In this document: piece by piece, positions 24,921 to 35,633 of the stretch | Layout: each line of letters opens with the position of its first letter | Numbering within the stretch: position 1 is the first letter of the stretch | Assembly (NCBI GenBank): GCA_015680685.1 | Contig: MNCI01030336.1 | Location: 275,868 to 339,867 of the forward strand | Reading direction: 5' to 3' | Length of the DNA: 64,000 nucleotides | DNA from: Gnetum montanum | Lineage: Eukaryota; Streptophyta; Gnetopsida; Gnetales; Gnetaceae | Notes under the pieces: model-generated | The model's database searches: none | The model's input: the letters and a program-made list of their open reading frames with translations, nothing else | What the model was told of the DNA's origin: nothing | Translations under genes and position numbers: made by a program

Positions 24921-26178
24921 TCACATCCATAAGTACAGCCCACGCCCAAGAGTGGTATGATGATATTAAAGCATACCTCCAACAGGGAGAGCCCCCACAA
25001 AACTTAACATCTATCCAAAAGGATGTAATATGAAAACGATCACAGTAGTACATCCTCATAGGTGACAGTACCTTATGTCATAGATCCTATGATGAAATAC
25101 TTTTAACTTATGCTAGCAGTAGTGAAGCACAAACAATTGTTGACCAAGTCTATGAAGGACTATGTGGGGGTCATATAGCTCTTAGGGCAATAGCAGCAAA
25201 AATCAAATGTCTAGGCTATTACTAGCCTTACATGGAGCACAATTGCGTCTCCAAGGTTAAGACATGTGACGTATGTCAGCAGCATGGAAACCTAATGCAT
25301 GTGTCAACTACTGAGTTGCATACTACATAGATCACATGGTCATTCCAACATTGGGGTTTGATCATCATAGGTCCTATAAATCCTAAGTCTTCCGCAGGAC
25401 ACAGCTTCATCATTACTGCAACTAAGTATTTCAAAAAGTGGGTTGAAGCTATTCCCTTTAGGAAGACAACATCTTAGCAAGTTTGCAAATTCATTCTTGA
25501 CAACATAGTGATTCACTTTGGCCTCCCCATGGCTATAGTCATAGACAACAGGCCACAATTTAGTAGTGCAGAAACCAAAACCTTCTGTGAAAACCTTGGC
25601 ATCAAACACTCTTTCTCATCCCCATACTACCTGCAAGCAAATAGTTAAGCAAAGGCTACAAAAAATATTGTTGTCAACCTCCTGAAGAGGATGCTTAGGA
25701 ATAACAAGCGATGATGGCATGAACAATTAGTCTATGCACTATGGACCTACCACACGACATGCAAAATCGCTATAGGTAAAACACCCTATAGTCTTATGTA
25801 TGGATCTAAAGCAGTGTTGCCTCTTGAATTGCAGGCCACATCACAAGCTTCATTGATGAGGTTCAAAACAACAAGTTGAGAACCATTTATCTCAACTCTA
25901 TAAAGGAGGAGCGCATCCAAACACTTGATCGCATCGAGTGGTACCAAGAGAAGCAAAGGAAAAAGCACCGCCACAATCAGCATCAATGCCCAATCAAGAA
26001 ATGGGACTTGGTCTTTAAGGTCATCCGTGAGCCCGTGAACAAATTCTCAGCTAACAGGGAAGGGCCTTTCTTGGTCATTAAGGCATACAACAATGGAGCC
26101 TTCAAGCTCATTGATCTAGATGGCGATGAGTTTGCCAATCCTGTTAACCAATTGTACCTAAAGCCATACTACACCTAA
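24921..26178 (+). pseudogene. Integrase of element B
   Basis: The finger region ends with CDVCQQHGN (about 25269-25295). In the core the first catalytic Asp is lost (WGLIIIGPI near 25350, where WGxDxxGPx is usual). The second Asp is present (VIDNRPQF, about 25538), and the Glu position reads AKATKN instead of AEATNK (about 25650). The C-terminal part is well preserved and open from 25876 to 26178: KWDLVFKVIREPV, NREGPFLVIKAYNNGAFKLI, DGDEFANPVNQLYLKPYY. This is the standard end of Tat integrases. Several stops occur upstream. Confidence 0.87.
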
Positions 26179-26204
26179 CATGCAATATTACAGCAACGAC
26201 AGAA

Positions 26205-26520
26205 GCAGAACATCTACTATGATTTTAAACTAGCATAGGATATCTGCTATGATGTTCAACTAGCACAGAACATCTTTAGGCTATGATGTTAAACTGGCAA
26301 CCACAACATGATCCGCTATGACCTTAAACTGGCCATCCACCATCCGCTAGCATAGTGACTTGCTAGGACCTTAAACTAGCACAGTGGCCTACTACAACCT
26401 TAAACTAACACATCAGGGTTCACCCAAACCTTAAATTAGGAACACAACCTGCTAAGACATTAAACTAGCACAACAAGCATTCTACCAAGACCTAAAACTG
26501 GGTTCACAGTTCAACACCTA
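26205..26520 (+). repeat. Degenerate minisatellite, CTATGACCTTAAACTGGC-type units
   Basis: Eight or nine units of about 30-40 bp share a core close to CTATGACCTTAAACTAGCAC. They lie directly downstream of the integrase stop. Isolated related units occur near 17262 and 22657 in the same element. Confidence 0.7.
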
Positions 26521-28060
26521 CAGTTCAACACACATAGTTCTACAAACAAGTGAACAAGAATACTTCTGATTCTTCATCACCTGCCCACACCTCTTGGGCA
26601 TGATGGGGTGGGATGTTGTGGTTCCAGAATGAAGTTCATGTCATAAAAAAAAACCCTCTAAGACATTTGCAGCGTCACCATTCCTGGCATCTTGTTGATC
26701 CTCCGGAAATATCATTTGGCATATTGCTAACCTTCCGGAGCTACCACCATCATCACCAATCACTTGGGTCGTAGCTCCCGTCATTAGCATCACTCGTTGA
26801 AGTCCCAGCAATACTATGGCCCAACCACAGCACTGCCATTCTTCGGCCCTCACCATCACCTAATTTTGGAAGAGCATTCGGCAAAATGGCTCCTCACCCT
26901 ATAGCTAAGTTTCTTGGCTCTTATCTTTGGTGAGGATTTCTAAGCACCTACATCACCATCGCCTCTAGCCACTTAGGTGTTGGCTTCTGGTGTGGCCACT
27001 GGAGCTTTTCCAGCCTGTCACCATTGATGCCTACACTGGCCTTCTTACTTTGGACATTTCATGTAACTGAAGCAGCATTCACAGCCCTCGTAATGCCCCT
27101 AGCTTGCAGGACTTCACCCTCACTTGATGTGGTGGTTATTTTTTCTTGTTTCCTCTGTGTTGTGTTTGCAGGATGAAGCTTGGGTGGCACCATTCAAGGG
27201 TGTGTTTCATCGCGATGGCAACACATCACATTATTCTGATGTGTATGCTTTGGCTCACCTAGCTACTTAAGAGTGCACATCCCTACTATCTCCTTAGCCA
27301 AACTAACCTCTACCTCTTGATCTTGCAATATTCCACATCCCTTGCAAGCTTCCTCAATGCACATGAAACCCTTTCCTACAATTAGTCGTTGAACCCATGA
27401 TGGACATAACGCAATTCATCCCATGGGAATCCTTTGTAGGCTAGTCAAAGCCACAAATAGATGTAACACAACTCATCCTAAGGAGGAAACACATGTCCTA
27501 CAGATGCGATATGGTTTCCTCCAAGCAAATGTTGGCGTACAATTCGCCCAGCAACACAAAAGGAAGCAAAAAATGAATGGAAAAAGAAAAGAGGGGAAGA
27601 AAAAATATACATATATTTAAGGGAAAGAGAAAAAATAAGAAAAGGAAAAGAAAATGGAACAAGCCAAGTGCCCAAGTGAAATGGCACAGTTGCTATTTCA
27701 CAATCAGTCTGGCCTTGGATCGACCATCTCACAAGCACTCTGACAAGAGGTCAAAATCCAAAGGGTAGGCCACCTCTGCATGCTAACTCCCTCATAAGCA
27801 CTCCAATGAGGGATCATGCTTTGGCAACAAGTCATTGTGGTGTGGCATCCCGCAGTTATCCTCTCCATCAATTGTCCCTTAACCCATCTCCCTAAACTAT
27901 TCCCTATCATACCTTATTGCCTTGGCACTCTCAAGTATAGTGAAGCGTTATCCAAGCAGGCACTAATGAATGGTGTTGATTTCATGTTTATTGTGGTGTT
28001 TCATATTCTTTATCAATGTCTCTCAGGCCAATCCTCCAAACGTCAACAAAGAGGGGCCAA
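26521..28060 (+). other. 3' untranslated region and polypurine tract of element B
   Basis: No gene supported. It has a purine-rich stretch at 27545-27662 and ends with AAAGAGGGGCCAA (28048-28060) right before the 3' LTR, a plausible polypurine tract. Confidence 0.55.
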
Positions 28061-29834
28061 TGAAGCACCACCAATTTCAGGCTCTTGTAGTTCAATGGCA
28101 GATTTTTCTGAGTATCAAAACTTGAGCAAAATTTTTCTAAGTCTGGTGTCTATGCTGTGCAGCATAGATAGCGTAGCACACTAGGAGTCCTATTTTTGGC
28201 AAAATTTTTCTAAGTCTGCCTACTACACTTCCCAACACAGCTAGCGTGACATAGTTCCATGGCCATTCTACACAAATGTCAAGCTAGAAGCAGTCAAGGT
28301 CACTCGGGATGGACCAAGTAATTTGGAAAATTTTCTATCTCCCGAACTATCAAGCTTGCTACGCTCTCTAGCTTGCCCAGCTTAACACATGTCCCAACTA
28401 CCAGTTCACCCAAGTAACTAGCTAGAGGTTGTCAAAGGTGCTCAGCATGGAAAAAATAGTTCAAAAAATTTTCTATCTTTTGGGCCTATTATGCTATGCT
28501 ACACTGCATAGCGTAGCCAGCATGACATAGGTTTTAGGGCCAAATTTTTTTAAGTGTTGAACAAGAATCCGTCAAGCTATCTAGACATGGGAGATGCATT
28601 TGGCAATTTTCTAACCTCCAAGGTTGCCCGTCCTGCTACACCTCAGGGTGTGGTCAGCGTGCCATGAAGAAACATTACAAATTTTGACAAAATTCATCAA
28701 AGTACTAATGCTACGCTCTACTACGCTACGCAGTGTAGACAGCATGATAAGCCAAAATCTACAAAACATTTCTAAGTGTTCATGCTATGCTCTGCTACGA
28801 TATGTAGCGTAGATAGCGGGACACTTGGGAAATGCCTCTGAATGCCTCTAGAAGCTCCCATAACTCGGCATTGACCTTCATTTTAGCTCCAACATCCTTC
28901 CAACGGCCAAGATCAATGGTTTTCTTTGCTTTTGCACCTTCCTTGTTGATTCCCAAAATTGTCCCTACACTTGACCCTACTCGAAGAGGGGGAAGATGTA
29001 GCCCTAGAGCATAGACTCCAAGTTGCATTTGTTTTCACATTGTTTGTAGGTACCCATCCTACGAAACATAACACTTTGAGCTTAACACTTAAAGCTTGAC
29101 AATTTGAGCGTAACATGTCAACATGACTTGTCCATGTCCATGTTACGTGGCACCCAAGCCATGTGTCATTCAGTCCACATATCACATCAACCCTAGCCCT
29201 ATAAATAGCCCAATAATCAACATTTTAAGGGATGATTGACAAAAAATTTGGTCAACAAAATCATTATAAGCATCAAGCATTAGAGCACTCTTAGCATCTA
29301 CATCACTCCTGCACTTGAGCACTCGAGCTTGACACCTGGCTAACTACCGTGATAGTCTTCCTAGCACCCACATAGTATGATGACTACCAACCCAGTAGGT
29401 TCAGTCAACTTTACAGCTGCCAGCACTACGTCTGTGATGTCCCAAAGACTATGACCACACTACCCCACTATGCCTGTCTAACACTGCATACTAATTTTAC
29501 ACACTATTTAATCAAAAGTCATGTTCCCTAGTCTTGGGGTGATGCATTTCTTCACCTAAACTCTCATTACATTTTCCTTCAGCATTTTTTTTAAATTTTA
29601 GCATAATTTCATGTGTTTGCTACTACTAGCACATATTTTTGCTTATTCACGATACTATTTTCAAGCTTTTGCAAATGGTTATGGTTACACCATGTAATCC
29701 CTGTCTGATTGACCAAACTATTTAGGGCACCTCATTTTTGTTTTCTCCAATACAGCCCTCACATGGATTCAAGGTTAGGCTATACACTTGTGAACCTATT
29801 GGTGTTTGAGCCACTGACGTTTTCAGACGTCACA
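28061..29834 (+). repeat. 3' LTR of element B
   Basis: It starts TGAAGCACCACC and ends GACGTCACA, followed by the duplicated ACTCA. It carries the U3 palindrome array at 28083-28830 and a TATA box TATAAATAG at about 29200. It aligns over its full length with 2197-4036. Confidence 0.87.
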
Positions 29835-29839
29835 ACTCA

Positions 29840-30550
29840 CAACCAATTTTTCAACCAAGTGGTCCAAATAATTGATCAAGGAAAAGACCTTTCTTCTAAC
29901 CCAGCAGTCCTCTCCATCCCTCATAACCTACTTTGACTAATCGTCCTACATCTCCATCACCCTTATCCTCTGCATCAAATACCTTTGAGTGCTCTTCAAA
30001 CCAAATGTCGCCTAGGATCCGCATTGTAATGCTAACTCATGTTGTTTCTAATTGGATCAAGGTTGGCAATCTTCTTATGAAAAGATCTAACCCATGAAGT
30101 CCACTCATCTATTTATAGAATGCTAGACAAGAGCCATGCAAAGCTCTTCTTGACTCTAGTTCTAGAGTTAACCTCATCTCTCATGACATGTATAAGGCCT
30201 AGAACCTACCACCTCTTAAGAAAAGCAACATCCATCTAGAATTAGCATATCAGTCAATTACTGTTTCTTTGGGATTAGTAGAGGACATTGTGATCACAAT
30301 CTATGGGTGGTCCTATCCTACTAATTTCCTAGTAATCAAGGTGGACAACTACAAAAATTACTTTCCCATCATTATGGGAAGGGCTTGGTTAAGCACAATC
30401 AATGCACGAATGGGTATAAGGGACCTATTTTTAGAAATATCTAAGGAAAATGAGCTAGGAAAAATTAAGAAGAAGTGTATTCCATCACGTACAGTGATAA
30501 TGGGTGCAATTGCATGCAAAGAATTGGTTCGTCAAGAGCACATACATTAA
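29840..30550 (+). pseudogene. Gag end and aspartic protease of element C
   Basis: This resumes element C after B. The protease catalytic motif reads LLDSSSRVNLIS (Asp codon 30152-30154), so the usual DSG is DSS, a Gly-to-Ser change. The downstream open frame 30269-30550 has MGLVEDIVITIYGWSYPTNF and the family end motif PIIMGRAWLS. Parts match element A position by position. Confidence 0.83.
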
Positions 30551-31544
30551 GGCATGTAATCAATGTGTGCAAGAGATCAATATTCAAAGGTGTCTATACA
30601 TAGTAGCCACAAATCAGGATGGCACCCAATGGCTGATAGCTAATTCTAATAGTAGCATAATATGCATGGAATCAACTAAGAGTTTAACTTGTGCATATGT
30701 TGAAGGCATAGACAAAATTGAACAAGTTCATTCCCAACTCTCTGATAAAGATGATGATACCTGTTGGAGAGTGTTGGAAATCCCTGATCACTTCAAGCAA
30801 GAGACCTTAGAGCTAAAAACTTTATTGGTTGGTATCGAGTATGCATTTTTAAAGAATGGTAAACCAATCATAATTAATGCTAAACTTTCTTCCGAGCAAA
30901 AAGAAAATTTGTTGAAAGTGATAAACAAATGGTCAACAGACTTTGCTTGGTCATATTTAGAGCTAACAGAAATTGATTCAAAGATATGCCAGCATTACAT
31001 CTACACTGACCCAGCCATGAAGCCTAGAAGGTAGCCGTAGAGACAGTTGAATCCCAAATTAAAGCAAATTGTCAAAGAGGAAACAGAACAACTCCTCAAG
31101 GCAGGGTTCATCTATCCAATCGCAGATAGTGAGTGGGTTAGCTCACTCGTAATTGTACCAAAGAAGAATAGTAAATAGTGGGTTTACATCAACTTCAGGC
31201 TATTGAATATGGTAACATTTAAATATCACTTTCCTTTGTCATTTGTAGATCAAGTATTAAACACCATATCTAGGCATTGTTATTATAGTTTCTTAGATGA
31301 TTATGGTGGTTATAACCAAATCCAAATTATGTTAGAAAAATAGGCCAAGACAACATTCACGAGTCCCTGGGGGACTTTTGCATATTGTAAAATGCCATTT
31401 GGCCTATGCAATAACCTTGCAACATTTCAATGCTTGGTCCTTAGTATCTTTCAACAGCAAATCAGTAGTGGTGTCGAAGTCTTCATGGATGAATTTTCCA
31501 CCTATGGAGCTATCTTTGAGCAAGCCTTGGACTGACTTGAGCAA
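30551..31544 (+). pseudogene. Reverse transcriptase of element C, up to an assembly break
   Basis: The frame from 30504 to 31034 gives the linker and N-terminal RT (KWSTDFAWSYLELTEIDSKI, HYIYTDPAMKPRR). It continues with IYPIADSEWVSSLVIVPKK, INFRLLNMVTFKYHFPLSF, FLDDYGGYNQIQI, GTFAYCKMPFGLCNN, and the polymerase box VFMDEFSTYG (about 31476-31505), where the second Asp of the FMDD box is Glu. It stops at an N at 31545; the next 393 bases are in the wrong orientation. Confidence 0.83.
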
Positions 31545-31545
31545 N

Positions 31546-31938
31546 GCTGGTAGCAGCCAGTGTGTCTAAGTAATGATTGAACATCTTTAATGGTCTCTAG
31601 TTAGTGTGTTATTTCTTGGATGATCCTTATTTTTTTTGGGTCTACCTCAATCCATTTCTATGAAATTTGGTGCCCAAGCACAATGCCTTCTTGGACCATA
31701 AGATGGCTCTTTTGCTAGTTAAGTGGTAGGTTTTTCTCTACACATCTCTTTAGTACTTGCTCAAGTCAGTCCAAGGCTTGCTCAAAGATAGCTCCATAGG
31801 TGGAAAATTCATCCATGAAGACTTCGACATCACTACTGATTTGCTGTTGAAAGATACTAAGGACCAAGCATTGAAATGTTGCAAGGTTATTGCATAGGCC
31901 AAATGGCATTTTACAATATGCAAAAGTCCCCCAGGGAC
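31546..31938 (-). other. Inverted contig of element C RT between two Ns
   Basis: The segment reads as RT only on the minus strand. Its last 182 bases (31757-31938) are the reverse complement of 31363-31544 with about one mismatch. Single Ns at 31545 and 31939 flank it. In the correct orientation it extends RT past the polymerase box through thumb sequence. By comparison with A, about 330 bp of RT/RNase H are then missing. A scaffolding error is the simplest reading. Confidence 0.8.
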
Positions 31939-31939
31939 N

Positions 31940-33500
31940 CACACTAAAAATGTTTAGGCACTACATGCTTGGTTACAAAGTATTTGTGCATATGGACCAC
32001 AGTGCAATTTTCTTCAATGAGCCCTTGTGTCATATGATGGCTTGTGATCTTGCAAGAATTCAATCTCACTGTGGTAGATCGAAGAGGGACTAAGAATGTG
32101 GTCACTCACCACCTTTCTTGTTTAAGATGGGATAATAGAGGAGGAGAGCCCACTCTCTAATCAATTTCTAAATAAACTCCTCTTTACAGGAGCAATAAGT
32201 AAACAAATGCTTGTGAAAATAATATGGTATAATGGCATCCTCACATATCTTCTTACTCAAGAGATGCCCCAAGACTTGGATTTTAGGAAAAAGCAACAAT
32301 TTCTTCATCAGGTGAAATACTTCATGGAAATCAACAAACACCCTTAAAAGGTGTGTGTCGATGGCCTAATCCATTGGTGTGTCCCTAACAAAGATCAACT
32401 ACGCATTCTATAGGATGGTCACGAAGGGCCTTGCAGAGGCCACTATGTAGGGAGACACATGGCCATAAAAACCTTAATGGTAAAATACTATTGGCCCACA
32501 ATCTTTAGGGATGTCCACCAATTCGTTAAGTCTTGTGAATGTTGTCAACGTGATGGTGGGATAACCACTTGCATGGAAGGTCCTCAACAGTGGTTTCAAC
32601 CACTAGAACCTTTCAACATATCGGGTGTTGACTTCATGGGTCTCATCACATCCATGTCCAATGAAAAGGCATATATTATAGTAGTAGTTAACTACTCCAC
32701 AAAATGGGTAGAAGTGGTAGCTGTTACTGATTGTACATCATCCATTACTACCAAATTTATACAACAAAATATCATGAATAGGTTTGGGGTGCCATGTTCA
32801 CTAATTTCTAATAACAGAACTCATTTCATAGGTGCCACATTTAGAAAATTAATGTAATGCTCAGGGGTAGAACATAAATTAACAACACCTTATCACCCCC
32901 AAGCCAATGGTCAAACAAAGGTAACTAACCAGGAGATTACAAAAATACTAACTCAAGCCATTAGCAAGTATAGGAAGGATTGGAGTACAAAGCTTAACGA
33001 TGCTCTCTAGGCTTATCATTCAACTTGGAAACTTCCTATTAGCTATTCTTCCTACGAGTTAGTGTACAGTAAACTTTCAATGCTCCCAATCTGATCCAAG
33101 CTCTATACACTCTAAGCAGCCTGTGAACTAAATCTTAACCTAAGTCTAGCACAAAAAGAAAGATTAATCAACCCAAACATGTTAGATAAAAATTGATTAG
33201 TGGGCCTATTCTTGAATGAGATGAACAAGGCATTCAATAAGCAATGTCATGACCTTAGAATCAAGAAAGTAAAACTTCAACCAGGAGATAAGGTTCTCTA
33301 CTAGAACCCCACACATGTATCCCAAAAAGCAAAATTTCAGACATTGTGGAAGGGACCTTATATAATTGATCAATCCTTTTCCTCTAGGGCTATGCTAATC
33401 TACAAACTTGATAGCCCAAATAAAAAGTAGTTGGTCAACATCCAATAAGTAAAGCCTTTCCTAGAACCAAGATAGGCTAGTGTAACTACTACCTTAATGG
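31940..33500 (+). pseudogene. RNase H end and integrase of element C
   Basis: The RNase H remnant has FRHYMLGYKVFVHMDHSAI (about 31953-32010). The integrase finger reads HEGPCRGHYVGRH with CECCQRDGG (about 32420-32560). The core contains GVDFMG (first Asp intact, codon 32630-32632), SNNRTHF near 32806 (second Asp changed to Asn) and NGQTKVTNQE near 32905 (the Glu position reads Lys). The C-terminal end matches A (DPSSRA, LDSPNKK-like). Thus A and C have lost different catalytic residues. Confidence 0.83.
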
Positions 33501-35150
33501 ATGGACAACCATGTTCTATTTTTTAAATCTCTTCCTTTCAACTCAATCGTGGGGGAGATGGCCATCCATGCTAACCATCAAACTGGCTCTTGTTTTTTCT
33601 ACTTTTTGTTTTCACATTTTTGACTTTTACAAATTATTTATTTTATAAATTCTTGATTTTTCAATTTTTCTAATTTTACACCATCTTTAGTACTTTCAAA
33701 ATTTCTTGACTATTTTACATTTTCTTATATATTTTCCTTTGTTTGGTTTGATTTAAGTATGATATTTCCTCATTTTTGCTAATAAACACTACTTTATTAT
33801 CACATGACACAATGTTGTTGTTGCTATTTACTAATGATGGTTTGTGCTTAATGTGTGATTGTTGATGTATGGTTTCTATTTTTGAATTATAATGTCTAAT
33901 GACTTTGACATGGTTTATTTTTCATGGAATAGGCAATGAGTCCACATCATTCGCCAACCCAAAAACTCTATGGTTTTCTTTATTCTAGGAATTTGAAGTC
34001 CCTTTCATTAAGAAACGTTTAATCAATTGGTAACCTTGGTAGTTCCAAAATTAGGAAGGATTCAAAGGTTTGTAAAGGGCATGACTTCAAGGGGACCTGT
34101 TACTCTTTTTAGTCTTCTACTTGCTTGAGTGCTTGAGTGCTTTTCACACACTTCTTGCCATTCCACACCAACCACTAATAGAAAGTCAAATAATGTCATT
34201 GCATGGTCTAGTACCCATTTCAAAAAAAACAATAAGAATTCAAAGCACACCCCTTCGACATGAATAAGTTCTTGCATGGTGTGGTTTTCATTTTAAAAAA
34301 AATAAAAATAAAAACAAAACAATGGGAATTCAAAGCACACCCCTTGGCCAAATAAATGGGCTACAAGCACTGGTTATGGGACTCAAATAGCATGCACCTA
34401 TGCTTAAAGGTTTCCTCTAACTAAGGCCCTCTCTCTCATTTCCTACTTATCTTTTCCTCTCCTTGTGGAATAGTGGTTGTTTTGTGGAAGCATTCTTGTG
34501 TATCAAGTGGGTGGATCGGTCTTAGAGTGGTGATGCAAAGTCACTGAAAGTAGATGGTTTTGGTCTGGACTGAGGATAGAGCTTCTTATAACCTCAATTT
34601 AGAACTCCATTTCACTTTCTCTATCATCCATCCATGCTACCATAACTCACCTCACTGTTGTGTTCTATGTTATGCTATATGTCTTGGTATGATGTGTTGG
34701 GATTCTTGAGTAGATTCTTTCAGGTTGGTTTTTAACTTTTCATGACCATCAATTGACTGTGGGGCCCATAGACTCTTCGGTTGAGGTTATGCAAGAAACA
34801 AAGGGCATGAGCCAATTATCGGGAGGACCCACTTGCATAGCTCTTAGCTTGGTTAATTAAGGTTCCTTACCTTTGACATCACTACAATCCTATCTTTCGC
34901 ATTTTCCATCGAGTAAATCACTCAGTGCTCCTTAATCTTTCATTTCATTCATCCACTAAATCAATTTTTCTCCTTTTTTCCAAAATTTATGATCTTTAAC
35001 ACCCTCTTCTCATGTTTTCATACTATTCTTGGTCTTATGAGCTTTCATTTGAACCCAATTTCATTCAAAAATTCCTTGTATTTTAAAATTTTGACCAAGT
35101 AAATGATGGTCATTGATTGCATCAACGAGGCCTCATCGACTAGGCCTCCT
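33501..35150 (+). other. Post-pol region of element C
   Basis: Non-coding. The GTGGGGGAGATGGCC box is at about 33549-33564. A GGCAATGAGTCCA box is near 33932 and GGGAGGACCCACTTGCAT near 34820; all are shared with A, D or F. No open frame is supported. Confidence 0.55.
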
Positions 35151-35633
35151 TGAAGCAATGCTTAAATCCTATAAATACCACCGAACGCTTTGGAATTTTT
35201 TCCAAATTACTCATAACACATGAGAAATTTTTGTAATTTTTCAGAGCCCAAAACCTTCCAAAGCTCATAACTTCCCAACCATTTGTTCAAATCACTTCAT
35301 TTTTCAATCCTGTGCTTACTAAAGGTAAGATCTTTATCATGGGGGCCACAAATCTTAAGGTTTCTAATGAAAATTTTTTAAAAAAATTCTAACTCTCTCA
35401 AAAGGTTAATAACCTTAACCATATATAAACATCAACTTTTTCATAAGTTAACCCTTTCAACAACCTTTGGGAGGAATTATTCATACTAACACATAAAATA
35501 AATGATAATTGGGTTAATTAAATTAGTCATAATCAAAGCTTAGCCAAAGCGTAATCATCCTTAAGAGATAAGATAGCCCAATTTTTTAAGGTTACACAAT
35601 GATTGCTAATCCATGGCTTTATTATGATTATAG
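35151..35633 (+). promoter_or_regulatory. TATA-like site, leader and intron before the 3' frame of element C
   Basis: CCTATAAATACC at about 35170 could act as a TATA box. A leader of about 150 bases ends at AAAG|GTAAGA (intron start 35325). The intron ends TGATTATAG at 35633, directly before ATGGC. Element F has a matching arrangement on the minus strand (AAAG|GTAATG ... GATTATAG|ATGGC), which supports a real, conserved splice. Confidence 0.5.

Larger units (their letters stand above)
2197..29834 (+). mobile_element. Element B: large Tat-lineage Ty3/gypsy retrotransposon (contains A)
   Basis: Two LTRs of 1840 and 1774 bp bound the element, with the same ACTCA duplication outside. Order: LTR, gag, protease (split by element A at 6779-16757), a 5.6-kb segment with an antisense spliced gene, RT, RNase H, a second archaeal-type RNase H, integrase, a minisatellite, purine tract, LTR. 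Net length without A is about 17.65 kb, in the size range of Ogre-like members of the Tat lineage. The second RNase H domain after the first is the accepted mark of the Tat lineage. Many stops, and catalytic residues lost in integrase and RT, show that it is dead. Confidence 0.88.

Noticed and set aside
26641-26859. Minus-strand 72-codon open frame downstream of integrase
   Set aside because: No similarity to anything recognised and no support from the context of the element's 3' region.
31378-31569. Duplicated small gene on both strands (also 31750-31944)
   Set aside because: Off-frame reading of RT sequence that appears twice because of the inverted contig.
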